This document shows positions 42,966-52,620 of a stretch of 64,000 bases of DNA, one piece after another. The first letter of the stretch is position 1; each line of letters opens with the position of its first letter. The position numbers were made by a program, and so were the translations under genes. Origin of the DNA: DASSKA01 sp963839365 (GTDB lineage: Bacteria; Actinomycetota; Actinomycetes; Propionibacteriales; Nocardioidaceae); NCBI GenBank assembly GCA_963839365.1, contig CAWIUT010000001.1, positions 744,001 to 808,000 on the forward strand, read 5' to 3'. The notes beneath the pieces are model-generated. The model did no database searches, was not told the DNA's origin, and saw only the letters and a program-made list of their open reading frames with translations.

Positions 42966-44900
42966 TCACGTCAGGTTCACCGCCAGCAGGGCGAGGATCA
43001 CGATCACCACGCCGCTGAGCAGCGACAGCGCGTAGGAGCGGACGAACCCGTTCTGCCACCGGCGCAGCGCGCCGGACAGCCCTCCGAACGTGTTGGCGGT
43101 GGCCATCACGGTGCCGTCGACAGCACCCTCGTCGAACCTGACCAGGCCGTTGACGAACCGGTCGCCCGGGCGCATGAACAGCTCTTCGTTGATCGCGTCG
43201 CCGTAGAGGTCCGCCCGGGCCGCCCGGGTCACGATCGACACGTTGGCGGGCGCGGTCCGCGGCACCGGCTGGCGACCGACGGTCAGCCAGGCGGTCAGGA
43301 TGCCGAGGGCCACGACGGCCACGGTGATGCCCTGCAGGACGTAGAGCGACAGCGGCAGCTTGAACTCGGCGCCGGTGCCCACGACCGGGTTGAGCCAGTC
43401 GACGATCCAGTTGCCGATCAGGAGCATCCCGCCCAGCGCGGACAGCGCCGCGAGCACGACCAGCGGGCCGGTCATCACCTTCGGGGACTCGTGGGGGTGC
43501 ACCCCCTCCTTCCAGCGCTTCTCGCCGAAGAAGGTCATCAGCATCAGCCGGGTCATGTAGAACGCCGTGATCCCGGCGCCGATCAGCGCGGCCAGCCCGG
43601 CGGCCAGGTTGTCGCCGAAGGCGGCCTCGATGATCTTGTCCTTGGACCAGAAACCGGAGAACCCGGGGAAGCCGATGATCGCCAGGTAGCCCATCGAGAA
43701 GGTCAAGAACGTGACCGGCATCGCCTTGCGCAGCGCGCCGAAGCGGCGCATGTCGACCTCGTCGTCGGTCGCGTGCATCACCGAGCCCGCGCCCAGGAAC
43801 ATGTTGGCCTTGAAGAAACCGTGGGTGAGCAGGTGGAAGATCGCGAACGCGTAGGCGCCGACGCCGATGCCGGCGGCCAGCATCATGTAGCCGATCTGGC
43901 TCATCGTCGACCCGGCGAGCACCTTCTTGATGTCGTCCTTGGCACACCCGATGACAGCACCCCAGATCAGCGTGACCGCACCGACCACGACGACCGCGGT
44001 CTGCCCGATCTGGGTGTGCTCGTAGATGAAGTTCGACCGGGTGACCAGGTAGACCCCTGCCGTGACCATGGTCGCCGCGTGGATCAGGGCCGACACCGGG
44101 GTAGGGCCCTCCATGGCGTCGAGCAGCCAGGACTGCAGCGGCACCTGCGCGGACTTCCCGCACGCCGCGAGCAGCAGCAGCAGGCCGAGGACGTTCAGCA
44201 CGGTGGCCGAGGCGTGGCCGGACACCGAGGAGATGCCGGCGAACGCGGTGGTGCCGAAGGTGGCGAACATCAGCATGATGGCCAGCGCCATCCCGATGTC
44301 GCCGACGCGGTTCACCACGAACGCCTTCTTCGCGGCGACGGCAGCGCTGTCCTTGTGCTGCCAGAACCCGATCAGGAGGTACGACGCGAGCCCGACGCCC
44401 TCCCAGCCGAGGAACAGCAGCAGGTAGTTGTTGGCCAGCACCAAGGTGAGCATCGCGGCCACGAACAGGTTCAGGTAGGCGAAGAACCGCGGCCGCCGCG
44501 GGTCGTGGTCCATGTAGCCCACCGAGTACAGGTGGATCAGCCCGCCGACCCCGGTGATCAGCAGCACGAACAGCGACGACAGCTGGTCGTAGAGCAGGCC
44601 GGCCTCGATGTTGAACCCGCCGGCGTGGATCCAGGTGTACAGGTGCTCGTGGATGGACCGGTTGTCCGCCGACCTGCCGAGCAGCGACACGAACGCGACC
44701 AGTCCGAGCACGAAGGCGAGCGCCACCGTGGCCACACCCAGCAGGTGCGCCCACCGCTTGGTGACGCGGTCCCCGAGCACCAGGAGCACCAGGGCGCCGA
44801 ACGCCGGCAGCGCAATGATCACCCACAGCGCGGAGAAGATGCCTCCGGCAGCCACGGGATGAACCACGGGCACGCCCGCAGCACTGTTCAGATACGTCAC
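42966..44900 (-). CDS. nuoL: NADH-quinone oxidoreductase subunit L
   Basis: A 644-residue distal proton channel. Landmarks are FLGWEGVGLASYLLIGFWQH, KSAQVPLQSWLLDAMEGPTP, VSALIHAATMVTAGVYLVTR, KVLAGSTMSQIGYMMLAAG and HLLTHGFFKANMFLGAGSVM. A C-terminal amphipathic helix region and final membrane helix are present. Follows nuoK by 13 bp. Confidence 0.95.
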   Translation of the reverse strand: MTYLNSAAGVPVVHPVAAGGIFSALWVIIALPAFGALVLLVLGDRVTKRWAHLLGVATVALAFVLGLVAFVSLLGRSADNRSIHEHLYTWIHAGGFNIEAGLLYDQLSSLFVLLITGVGGLIHLYSVGYMDHDPRRPRFFAYLNLFVAAMLTLVLANNYLLLFLGWEGVGLASYLLIGFWQHKDSAAVAAKKAFVVNRVGDIGMALAIMLMFATFGTTAFAGISSVSGHASATVLNVLGLLLLLAACGKSAQVPLQSWLLDAMEGPTPVSALIHAATMVTAGVYLVTRSNFIYEHTQIGQTAVVVVGAVTLIWGAVIGCAKDDIKKVLAGSTMSQIGYMMLAAGIGVGAYAFAIFHLLTHGFFKANMFLGAGSVMHATDDEVDMRRFGALRKAMPVTFLTFSMGYLAIIGFPGFSGFWSKDKIIEAAFGDNLAAGLAALIGAGITAFYMTRLMLMTFFGEKRWKEGVHPHESPKVMTGPLVVLAALSALGGMLLIGNWIVDWLNPVVGTGAEFKLPLSLYVLQGITVAVVALGILTAWLTVGRQPVPRTAPANVSIVTRAARADLYGDAINEELFMRPGDRFVNGLVRFDEGAVDGTVMATANTFGGLSGALRRWQNGFVRSYALSLLSGVVIVILALLAVNLT

Positions 44901-44913
44901 GGCCTGGGTCTCC

Positions 44914-45213
44914 TTAGTACTTCAGCAGGCTGGCGTCGTCGACGGACGCGGAGCGGCGAGTGCGGAAGATGGTCATGATGATCGCCAGGCCGACGACCAC
45001 CTCGGCGGCGGCGACCACCATCACGAAGAAGGCGGCCACCTGACCGTCCAGGTTCCCGTTCACCCTGGCGAAGGTGACCAACGCGAGGTTCGCTGCGTTG
45101 AGCATCAGCTCGACGTTCATGAACACCACGATCGCGTTGCGCCGGGTGAGCACCCCGACGGCTCCGAGGGTGAACAAGATCGCGGACAAGATGATGAACG
45201 GCGTGGCGCTCAT
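44914..45213 (-). CDS. nuoK: NADH-quinone oxidoreductase subunit K
   Basis: A 99-residue subunit with three helices and the two conserved membrane glutamates (VVFMNVELMLNAANLALVTF and VVAAAEVVVGLAIIMTIFR), as required for proton transfer in the membrane arm. Normal length. The ATG overlaps the nuoJ stop by 4 bp. Confidence 0.95.
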   Translation of the reverse strand: MSATPFIILSAILFTLGAVGVLTRRNAIVVFMNVELMLNAANLALVTFARVNGNLDGQVAAFFVMVVAAAEVVVGLAIIMTIFRTRRSASVDDASLLKY

Positions 45214-46064
45214 TCGGCCCCTCCGTTCTGGTTCAGCTGGCTGGGATCGCCCTCGATCGGGCCGAGCGGGCCGGACTCCTGCTCGTCGGGCAGCCCGTCC
45301 TTGGTGGGCCGGCTGCCGTCCCCGACGAAGGCGGTGAGCTTCTTGATCTGGCTGGCGAGGTCGGGGGCCGACCGCAGGGTGCCCCGCGCGGCGAGCACCC
45401 GGGACACCGAGGCGTCGGACGGGGTGCCGTCGGGCAGCAGCGCGGGGGTGTCCACCGCGTTGTGCCGGGCGTAGACGCCCGGGGCCGGCAGCGGACCGAC
45501 GTGCTTGCCGTGCTCGGCGTAGTCACGCAGCCGCTGCCTGGCGAGGTCCGCCTGGGTCGCCTTCGGCGCCATCCGCTCGCGGTGGGCGAGCACCATCGCG
45601 CCGATGGCCGCCGTGATCAGCAGCCCGCTGGTCGCCTCGAAGGCGAACACGTAGCGGGAGAACAGGATCTGCGCCAGGGACTGCACGTTCCCGCCGGAGT
45701 TGGCCTGCTGCAGACCGACGATCGTGCCCACCGAGACCTGCGCGATGCCGAAGATCAGCAGCGCACCGAGGGCGATGCCGCCGATGATGGCGAACAGCCG
45801 CTGCCCCTTGATGGTCTCGACCACCGAGTCCGAGGCGTCGACCCCGACGAGCATCAGCACGAACAAGAACAGCATCAAGATCGCGCCGGTGTAGACGATG
45901 ATCTGCACCGCGAACAGGAACGGGGCGTTCTGGTCGGCGTACAGGACCGCCAGCCCGATCATCACCACGGCCAGCAGCAGCGCCGCGTGCACCGCCTTGC
46001 GGGAGAACAGCATCCCCAGCGCGGCGGCGACCATGATCGGCGCCAGGATCCAGAAGGCGACCAT
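45210..46064 (-). CDS. nuoJ: NADH-quinone oxidoreductase subunit J
   Basis: A 284-residue subunit. The membrane part (about residues 1-170) contains VAFWILAPIMVAAALGMLFS and APFLFAVQIIVYTGAILMLF, the TM3 pi-bulge region. It carries a ~100-residue hydrophilic C-terminal extension (LARQRLRDYAEHGKHVGPLP onward, ending in acidic DPSQLNQNGGAE) absent from the second-cluster copy, common in actinomycete NuoJ. The ATG overlaps the nuoI TAA by one base. Confidence 0.94.
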   Translation of the reverse strand: MVAFWILAPIMVAAALGMLFSRKAVHAALLLAVVMIGLAVLYADQNAPFLFAVQIIVYTGAILMLFLFVLMLVGVDASDSVVETIKGQRLFAIIGGIALGALLIFGIAQVSVGTIVGLQQANSGGNVQSLAQILFSRYVFAFEATSGLLITAAIGAMVLAHRERMAPKATQADLARQRLRDYAEHGKHVGPLPAPGVYARHNAVDTPALLPDGTPSDASVSRVLAARGTLRSAPDLASQIKKLTAFVGDGSRPTKDGLPDEQESGPLGPIEGDPSQLNQNGGAE

Positions 46065-46618
46065 TACCGCGCCCCTCCCTCGGTGTCGGGGTGCCCCTGC
46101 GGGCTGCGCATCGCGCCCCGGTAGTAGTCGGTCTCGTCGTCGCCGAGCCGCATCGGGTGCGGTGGCTGCTCCATCCCGGGCAGCAGCGGCGCGAGCAGGT
46201 CCTGCTTCTCGTAGATCAGGTCGGCGCGGTTGTTGTCGGCAAGTTCGTACTCGTTGGTCATCGTCAGCGCCCGGGTCGGGCAGGCCTCGATGCACAGCCC
46301 GCACAGGATGCAGCGCAGGTAGTTGATCTGGTACACGCGGCCGTACCGCTCGCCCGGCGAGTACCGCGCGTCCATGGTGTTCGAGGCGCCCTCGACGTAG
46401 ATCGCGTCCGCCGGGCAGGCCCAGGCGCACAGCTCGCAGCCGATGCACTTCTCCAGGCCGTCCGGCCAGCGGTTGAGCTGGTGCCGGCCGTGGAAGCGCG
46501 GGGCGGTCGGCTTCTTCTCGAAGGGGTACTGCTCGGTGACGACCTTCTTGAACATCGTCCGGAAGGTCACCCCGAACCCTGCGATCGGGTCCCAGAACTG
46601 TTCCCTGAGGGTCGGCAT
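46064..46618 (-). CDS. nuoI: NADH-quinone oxidoreductase subunit I
   Basis: A 184-residue 8Fe ferredoxin-like subunit with CIGCELCAWACPADAIYVEG and CILCGLCIEACPTRALTMTN, which bind clusters N6a and N6b and carry electrons toward NuoB. N-terminal FHGRHQLNRWPDGLEKC is typical of the bacterial family. One-base overlap with nuoH. Confidence 0.95.
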   Translation of the reverse strand: MPTLREQFWDPIAGFGVTFRTMFKKVVTEQYPFEKKPTAPRFHGRHQLNRWPDGLEKCIGCELCAWACPADAIYVEGASNTMDARYSPGERYGRVYQINYLRCILCGLCIEACPTRALTMTNEYELADNNRADLIYEKQDLLAPLLPGMEQPPHPMRLGDDETDYYRGAMRSPQGHPDTEGGAR

Positions 46619-47952
46619 TACTCCTGCTCCTCCGCAGCGGTGTTCGACGGTCCGGGAACCGTGACCGGCTCCCGGGAGGACAACGACTGCCCCGGCATCG
46701 GGGGCACGGGGTAGCCGCCCGCGAAGGCGTCGAACTCCCGGGTCTCCCCGTCAGCTGCGGCGTCGCCCGCGGTGTCCTCCTCGGCTGCCTCCTCGGCGGA
46801 CCCGCCGACGAAGAACAGGATCAGGAAGAGGACCGCGACCACCCCGATGCCGACCAGCAGGTAGCCCCTGCTGTGCACGCCGGACAGCGAGGCCGCCCGG
46901 ATCGCGGCCACCGCGACGATCCAGACCAGGGAGACCGGGATCAGGCCCTTCCAGCCGAACTTCATGAACTGGTCGTAGCGCAGCCGGGGCAGCGTCCCAC
47001 GCAGCCAGATGAACACGAAGATGAAGCAGATGACCTTGCCGAGGAACCACAGGATCGGCCAGTAGCCGGTGTTCGCGCCGGCCCACAGCGACAGCGGCCA
47101 CGGCGCCCGCCAGCCGCCGAGGAACAGCGTGGTGGCCAGCGCGGAGACGGTCGCCATGTTGATGTACTCGGCGAGGAAGAACAGCGCGAACTTCAGCGAG
47201 CTGTACTCGGTGTGGAACCCGCCGACCAGCTCGCCCTCGGCCTCGGGCAGGTCGAACGGCGCCCGGTTGGTCTCCCCGACCATCGAGATCAGGTAGATCA
47301 CGAACGACGGCAGCAGGATGATCGCGAACCACAGCCGGCTCTGCGCGGTCACGATCTGGCTGGTGGACAGCGACCCGGCGTACAAGAACACTGCGACCAG
47401 CGCCAGGCCCATGGCGACCTCGTAGGAGATCATCTGCGCCGAGGAGCGCAGCCCGCCGAGCAGGGAGTACGTCGAACCCGAGGACCAGCCGCCGAGCACG
47501 ATGCCGTAGATCCCGATCGAGCTGATCGCCAGCACGAACAGCACCGCCACGGGCAGGTCGGTCAGCTGCAGCGGGGTGTGGATGTTGCTCCCCGGCAGCT
47601 TCACCACCGGACCGAACGGGATCACCGCGAATGCCAGGAACGCGGGGATCGCCGACATGATCGGCGCGAGGATGAACACCACCTTGTCGGCGGACTTCGG
47701 GATGATGTCTTCCTTCAGCGCCAGCTTGATGCCGTCGGCGAGGCTTTGCAGCAGCCCGAACGGGCCGTGCACGTTGGGGCCGGGACGGTGCTGCATCCGA
47801 CCGACCACGCGGCGCTCGAACCAGATGTTGAACAGGGTCAGCACCACCAGGACGACGAAGATCAAGATCGCCTTGATGATCACCAGCCACCACGGGTCGT
47901 GCCCGAACGCGGACAGGTTGCCGTAGCCGCTGGCCAGCGTGGTCGGGGTCAT
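46618..47952 (-). CDS. nuoH: NADH-quinone oxidoreductase subunit H
   Basis: A 444-residue membrane subunit lining the quinone tunnel. Landmarks are GRMQHRPGPNVHGPFGLLQS, YSLLGGLRSSAQMISYEVAM and RAPFDLPEAEGELVGGFHTE followed by YSSLKFALFFLAEYINMATV. About 90 extra C-terminal residues (acidic EEAAEEDTAGDAAADGETRE, then PVPPMPGQSL) extend past the last helix, as in other actinomycetes. The ATG overlaps the nuoG stop by 4 bp. Confidence 0.95.
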   Translation of the reverse strand: MTPTTLASGYGNLSAFGHDPWWLVIIKAILIFVVLVVLTLFNIWFERRVVGRMQHRPGPNVHGPFGLLQSLADGIKLALKEDIIPKSADKVVFILAPIMSAIPAFLAFAVIPFGPVVKLPGSNIHTPLQLTDLPVAVLFVLAISSIGIYGIVLGGWSSGSTYSLLGGLRSSAQMISYEVAMGLALVAVFLYAGSLSTSQIVTAQSRLWFAIILLPSFVIYLISMVGETNRAPFDLPEAEGELVGGFHTEYSSLKFALFFLAEYINMATVSALATTLFLGGWRAPWPLSLWAGANTGYWPILWFLGKVICFIFVFIWLRGTLPRLRYDQFMKFGWKGLIPVSLVWIVAVAAIRAASLSGVHSRGYLLVGIGVVAVLFLILFFVGGSAEEAAEEDTAGDAAADGETREFDAFAGGYPVPPMPGQSLSSREPVTVPGPSNTAAEEQE

Positions 47953-50480
47953 GCCAGACCTCCCTCCGAGCCGGCGGGCTCGGGACGTGGTTCTTTCGCG
48001 TGACCGGCGAGCCGGACCAGGGATCCCGACCCGACGCCGAGGTCCCGGGACAGGTGGGCGCCCGGTGCGCTGGCCGGCGCCCAGACCACCCCGTCGGGAA
48101 GGTCCGCGACGGCGACCGGCAGGTCGGTGGACCCGTGCGGGCCGCTCATCGTGACCCGCTCACCCTCCAGCACGCCGATGCGGGCCAGGGTGGCCGCGGA
48201 GACCAGGGCCACCGGCCGGCGGCCCGTGGCGCGCAGGAACTCCTCGCCGTCGAGCATCCGGCCCTCGTCGACCAGCTGCTTCCAGGTGGCCAGCACCACC
48301 TCGACCGACGGCGTGCCGACCCCGGTGGTCTCTCGGACGGGGGCCTCGGGGGCGTGCTCGGACAGCCGCACCCGCTCGCCGTCCCACGGCTCGAGCTCGT
48401 TCATCTCCGCGCGGACCTGGTCCACGGTGCGGAAGCCGAGGTCGACGTCCATCTCCTCGGCGATGCCGGACAGCACCCGCAGGTCGGGCAGCGCCCGGGT
48501 CTCGCGGAACACCGCCTCGAAGGGCCTGACCCGGCCCTCCCAGTCGACGAAGCTGCCGGCCTTGTCGGTCACCGGGGCCACCGGGAACACCACGTCGGCG
48601 AGCTCGGTGACCGCGCCGGCCCGCAGCTCGAGGCTGACCACGAACTCCGCCTGGTGCACCGCTTCCGCGGCGAGGGTCGCGTCGGGCAGGTCGGCGAGCC
48701 CCACCCCGCCGATCACGAGGCCCTTCAGCTCGCCGGCTGCCGCGGCGGCCACCATCGCGCTCGCGTCCCGACCCGGTTCGGGGGGGACGGTGGCGCCCCA
48801 CACGGTGCCGACGTCGACCCGCGCGGCCGCGTCCACGACCGGGCGTCCACCGGGCAGCAGGTTCGGCAGGCAGCCGGCTTCCACGGCGCCGCGGTCACCG
48901 GCGCGGCGCGGGACCCACGCGAGCCGCGCACCTGAGGCGTCGGCCAGCGCGGCGACCCGGGACAGCGCGCCCGGCACCGCCGCCATCCGCTCGCCCACCA
49001 AGATGACGTCCGAGGCGCCGAGCGCGGAGCCGAGGGCCGGTGCGGAGTCGCGGGCCAGGTCCTCGAGCACGGCGGGCTCCTCACCGGGCGCGGTGCGGAC
49101 CAGGGTGCCGTGCATCTTGTGCAGCCCACGGGTCGTGTAGGGCGCCACGGAGTACACCGACGTGCCGTGCTTGCGAGCCGCCTTGCGCAGCCGCAGGAAC
49201 ACGATCGGGGACTCGTCCTCGGGTTCGAAGCCCACCAGGAGCACCTTGCCGGCCCGCTCCAGGTCCCGGTAGGTGACCGCTGTCGGCGTACCGGGCGAGG
49301 TGCCGGCCACCCGCGCGGCCAGGAACTCGGCCTCCTCCGCGGAGTGGCGGCGGGAGCGGAAGTCGATGTCGTTGGTGCCCAGCGCCACCCGGGCGAACTT
49401 GGCGTAGGCGTAGGCGTCCTCCGTGCTCAGCCGCCCGCCGGTCAGCACGCCGACCCGCCCGGCGGCCTGCAGGCCGCGCGCGGCGACCGCGAACGCCTCC
49501 GGCCAGGAGGCGGGCCGCAGCTTGCCGCCCGCGCCGGAGGCGCCGTCGGACAGAGCCTCGTCGCGCACGAGCGGGTGGGTCAGCCGGTCGGGCTGGCGGG
49601 TGTAGGTGAACCCGAAGCGGCCCTTGTCGCAGTTCCACTCCTCGTTGACCTCGGGGTCGTTGCCGGCCAGCCGGCGCATCACCTTGCCGCGCCGGAAGTC
49701 GGTGCGCAGCTCGCAGCCGGAGGCGCAGTGCTCGCAGATGGTCGGCACCGACACCAGGTCGAAGGGCCGGGACCGGAAGCGGTACGACGCGGAGGTCAGC
49801 GCGCCGACCGGGCAGATCTGGATGGTGTTGCCGCTGAAGTAGGACTCGAACGGCTCCTGCTCGTAGATGCCCACCTGCTGCAGGGCGCCGCGCTCGACCA
49901 TCTCGATGAACGGGTCGCCGGCGATCTGCTCGGAGAACCGGGTGCACCGGGCGCACAGGATGCACCGCTCGCGGTCCAGCAGCACCTGGGCGGAGATGTT
50001 GATCGGCTTGGGGTAGGTGCGCTTCTGCTCGACGTACCGGGACTCCCCGCGGCCGTTGGACATCGCCTGGTTCTGCAGCGGGCACTCGCCGCCCTTGTCG
50101 CACATCGGGCAGTCCAGCGGGTGGTTGATCAGCAGGAACTCCATGATCCCCTGCTGCGCCTTGTCGGCGACGGCCGAAGTCGCCTGGGTGCGCACCACCA
50201 TTCCCTCAGCGGCCTGCAGCGTGCAGGAGGCCTGCGGCTTCGGGATCGCCCGGCCGTTCCCTGCGTCGGGCACCTCGACCAGGCACTGCCGGCAGGCGCC
50301 CACCGGGTCGAGCAGCGGGTGGTCGCAGAACCGGGGGATCTGCACGCCGACCTGCTCGGCGGCCCGGATCACCAGGGTGCCCTTGGGCACGCTGACCTCG
50401 ACCCCGTCGATGGTCAGCGTGATCAGGTCTTCCCGCTTCTCGACCGCGTCGCTGCCGGGTGTGTTGGCAGTAACCGTCAT
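47949..50480 (-). CDS. nuoG: NADH-quinone oxidoreductase subunit G
   Basis: An 843-residue subunit of the electron-input arm. The N-terminal 2Fe-2S domain has Cys52, Cys63 and Cys66 (RFCDHPLLDPVGACRQC). HPLDCPMCDKGGECPLQ gives the His/Cys cluster N5, and CILCARCTRFSEQIAG with a later ICPVGAL gives N4. ICEHCASGCELRTDFRRGKV is the molybdopterin-oxidoreductase-like domain start, with the NxC-type extra cluster. The remaining C-terminal half is the degenerate oxidoreductase domain. Overlaps nuoF by 4 bp. Confidence 0.95.
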   Translation of the reverse strand: MTVTANTPGSDAVEKREDLITLTIDGVEVSVPKGTLVIRAAEQVGVQIPRFCDHPLLDPVGACRQCLVEVPDAGNGRAIPKPQASCTLQAAEGMVVRTQATSAVADKAQQGIMEFLLINHPLDCPMCDKGGECPLQNQAMSNGRGESRYVEQKRTYPKPINISAQVLLDRERCILCARCTRFSEQIAGDPFIEMVERGALQQVGIYEQEPFESYFSGNTIQICPVGALTSASYRFRSRPFDLVSVPTICEHCASGCELRTDFRRGKVMRRLAGNDPEVNEEWNCDKGRFGFTYTRQPDRLTHPLVRDEALSDGASGAGGKLRPASWPEAFAVAARGLQAAGRVGVLTGGRLSTEDAYAYAKFARVALGTNDIDFRSRRHSAEEAEFLAARVAGTSPGTPTAVTYRDLERAGKVLLVGFEPEDESPIVFLRLRKAARKHGTSVYSVAPYTTRGLHKMHGTLVRTAPGEEPAVLEDLARDSAPALGSALGASDVILVGERMAAVPGALSRVAALADASGARLAWVPRRAGDRGAVEAGCLPNLLPGGRPVVDAAARVDVGTVWGATVPPEPGRDASAMVAAAAAGELKGLVIGGVGLADLPDATLAAEAVHQAEFVVSLELRAGAVTELADVVFPVAPVTDKAGSFVDWEGRVRPFEAVFRETRALPDLRVLSGIAEEMDVDLGFRTVDQVRAEMNELEPWDGERVRLSEHAPEAPVRETTGVGTPSVEVVLATWKQLVDEGRMLDGEEFLRATGRRPVALVSAATLARIGVLEGERVTMSGPHGSTDLPVAVADLPDGVVWAPASAPGAHLSRDLGVGSGSLVRLAGHAKEPRPEPAGSEGGLA

Positions 50481-51787
50481 GACATCGCTCCCTCGGGTGC
50501 GAAGAGGGCGGCGGCGGCCGGGTCGAACGGGCAGCCGCCTTCGGTGAAGTGACGGATGTACTCGTCACGGAAGTACTGGATCGAGGAGGTGATCGGGCTG
50601 GTCGCGCCGTCCCCGAGCGCGCAGAACGCGCGGCCCAGGATGTTGTCGCACTGGTCGAGCAGCAGCTCGAGGTCGCGCTCGGTGCCCTGCCCGCGCTCGA
50701 GGCGGTCCAGGGTCTGCACCAGCCACCAGGTTCCCTCGCGGCAGGGCGTGCACTTGCCGCAGGACTCGTGCTTGTAGAACTCCGTCCAGCGCAGGGTCGC
50801 GCGGACCACGCAGGTGGTGTCGTCGAAGATCTGCAGCGCCTTGGTGCCCAGCATCGAGCCGGCCTCCCCGACGCCCTCGTAGTCCAGCGGCACGTCGAGG
50901 TGCTCGGCGGTCAGGATCGGGGTGGAGGACCCGCCCGGCGTCCAGAACTTCAGCTCGTGGCCCTCACGAACCCCGCCCGCGAGGTCCAGCAGCTGGCGCA
51001 GCGTGATGCCCAGCGGCGCTTCGTACTGGCCGGGTCGCTGCACGTGGCCGGACAGCGAGTAGAGCGTCATGCCCTTGCTCTTCTCGGTGCCCATCGAGCC
51101 GAACCACTCCGCACCGTTGTTCACGATGCACGGCACGCTGGCGATGCTTTCCACGTTGTTGATCACCGTCGGCGCGGCGTACAGGCCGGCGACCGCGGGG
51201 AAGGGCGGGCGCAGCCGGGGCTGCCCGCGCCGCCCCTCGAGGGAGTCGAGCAGCGCGGTCTCCTCACCGCAGATGTAGGCGCCGGCGCCGGCGTGCACGA
51301 CCACGTCGAGGTCGAAGCCAGAGCCGTGGATGTTCTCCCCGAGGTGGCCGGCGAGGTAGGCCTCCTGCACGGCCCGCTGGAGTCGGCGAACGACGTGCAG
51401 CACCTCGCCGCGCACGTAGATGAACGCGGTCTTGGCGCGGATCGCGTAGCAGGTGACGATGACGCCCTCGACCAGGGTGTGCGGGCTGGCCATCATCAGC
51501 GGGATGTCCTTGCAGGTGCCCGGCTCGGACTCGTCCGCGTTGACCACCAGATAATGAGGCTTCTCGTCCCCCTGCGGGATGAAGCCCCACTTCATGCCGG
51601 TCGGGAACCCTGCGCCGCCGCGGCCGCGCAGGCCGGACTCCTTGACCAGGTCGATGACCGCGTCCGGCTCCATGCCGAGCGCGTTGTCGATCGCCTGGTA
51701 GCCGCCTGCCTGGGTGTAGGCCTCCAGGGTCCACGCCCGGTCAGCGTCCCAGTCCGCGGAGAGGACGGGGGTGAGCATGTCCGTCAC
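50477..51787 (-). CDS. nuoF: NADH-quinone oxidoreductase subunit F
   Basis: A 436-residue NADH-binding subunit. The NADH/FMN site is GLRGRGGAGFPTGMKWGF and NADESEPGTCKDIPLM, with GAGAYICGEETALLDSLEG. Cluster N3 is bound by ESCGKCTPCREGTWW plus the later cysteine in LLDQCDNILGR. This gene, with nuoE and nuoG, forms the dehydrogenase module that has no counterpart in the second cluster. Overlaps nuoE by 4 bp. Confidence 0.95.
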   Translation of the reverse strand: MTDMLTPVLSADWDADRAWTLEAYTQAGGYQAIDNALGMEPDAVIDLVKESGLRGRGGAGFPTGMKWGFIPQGDEKPHYLVVNADESEPGTCKDIPLMMASPHTLVEGVIVTCYAIRAKTAFIYVRGEVLHVVRRLQRAVQEAYLAGHLGENIHGSGFDLDVVVHAGAGAYICGEETALLDSLEGRRGQPRLRPPFPAVAGLYAAPTVINNVESIASVPCIVNNGAEWFGSMGTEKSKGMTLYSLSGHVQRPGQYEAPLGITLRQLLDLAGGVREGHELKFWTPGGSSTPILTAEHLDVPLDYEGVGEAGSMLGTKALQIFDDTTCVVRATLRWTEFYKHESCGKCTPCREGTWWLVQTLDRLERGQGTERDLELLLDQCDNILGRAFCALGDGATSPITSSIQYFRDEYIRHFTEGGCPFDPAAAALFAPEGAMS

Positions 51788-52620
51788 TTGTCGCTGTCCT
51801 TGTCGTCACTGGCCTTGTCGGTCTTCGTCTCGGACTCGGCACGGGAGGTGTCCGCGTGCGCAGACGCCTGTGCCGGGCTGGTGTCGAACAGCGCCTCCTG
51901 GGCCTGCTCCGACGTCCCGGAGCCCGAGCGCCGCGCGGACGGGGCCTCCCAGCCGTGCTCCTTGGCGATCTGCAGACCGACCAGGGTGGCCGGGCCGGCC
52001 GCCGGACCCTCGTCGGCGAGGTCGTCCGGGAACCCGGCGAGCACCCGCTCGGCCTGCCGCCAGGTGCAGATCCGCGGGCCCCGGGTGGACGCCACCTCCG
52101 TGCCTTCGCGGAGGTCGTCGACGAGCTGGGTGGCCTTGACCGGGTCCATGTTGTCCATGAACTCCCAGTTGACCATCATCACCGGCGCGTAGTCACAGGC
52201 CGCGTTGCACTCGAGGTGCTCCAGCGTGACCTTGCCGTCGGGGGTGGTCTCGTCGTTGCCGACATCGAGGTGCTCCTTGAGCCGCTCGAAGATCGCGTCC
52301 CCGCCCATCACCGCGCACAGCGTGTTGGTGCACACGCCGACGTGGTAGTCGCCGACCGGGCGGCGCTTGTACATCGTGTAGAAGGTCGCGACCCCCGACA
52401 CCTCGGCGGCCGAGATCCCGAGGATGTCGGCGCATGCCTCGATGCCGCGCGAGGTCACCCTGCCCTCGACGCTCTGCACGAGGTGGAGCATCGGGAGCAG
52501 CGCCGACCGCGGCTGCGGGTAGCGCGCGACGATCTGCTCGAGCTCGGCGTACGTCGTGGGGTGCTCGTCGCGGAAGCTCAGCGGGGAGCCGTCCTGGGAC
52601 ACCGTGTTCTCCTGGGTCAT
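51784..52620 (-). CDS. nuoE: NADH-quinone oxidoreductase subunit E
   Basis: A 278-residue thioredoxin-like 2Fe-2S subunit. Ligands for cluster N1a are in HVGVCTNTLCAVMGGD and LECNAACDYAPVMMVNWEF. The core ends at about residue 190; the rest is a ~85-residue actinobacterial tail rich in Ala, Ser and acidic residues (ending SDDKDSDK), probably disordered. It starts directly after the nuoD stop. Confidence 0.94.
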   Translation of the reverse strand: MTQENTVSQDGSPLSFRDEHPTTYAELEQIVARYPQPRSALLPMLHLVQSVEGRVTSRGIEACADILGISAAEVSGVATFYTMYKRRPVGDYHVGVCTNTLCAVMGGDAIFERLKEHLDVGNDETTPDGKVTLEHLECNAACDYAPVMMVNWEFMDNMDPVKATQLVDDLREGTEVASTRGPRICTWRQAERVLAGFPDDLADEGPAAGPATLVGLQIAKEHGWEAPSARRSGSGTSEQAQEALFDTSPAQASAHADTSRAESETKTDKASDDKDSDK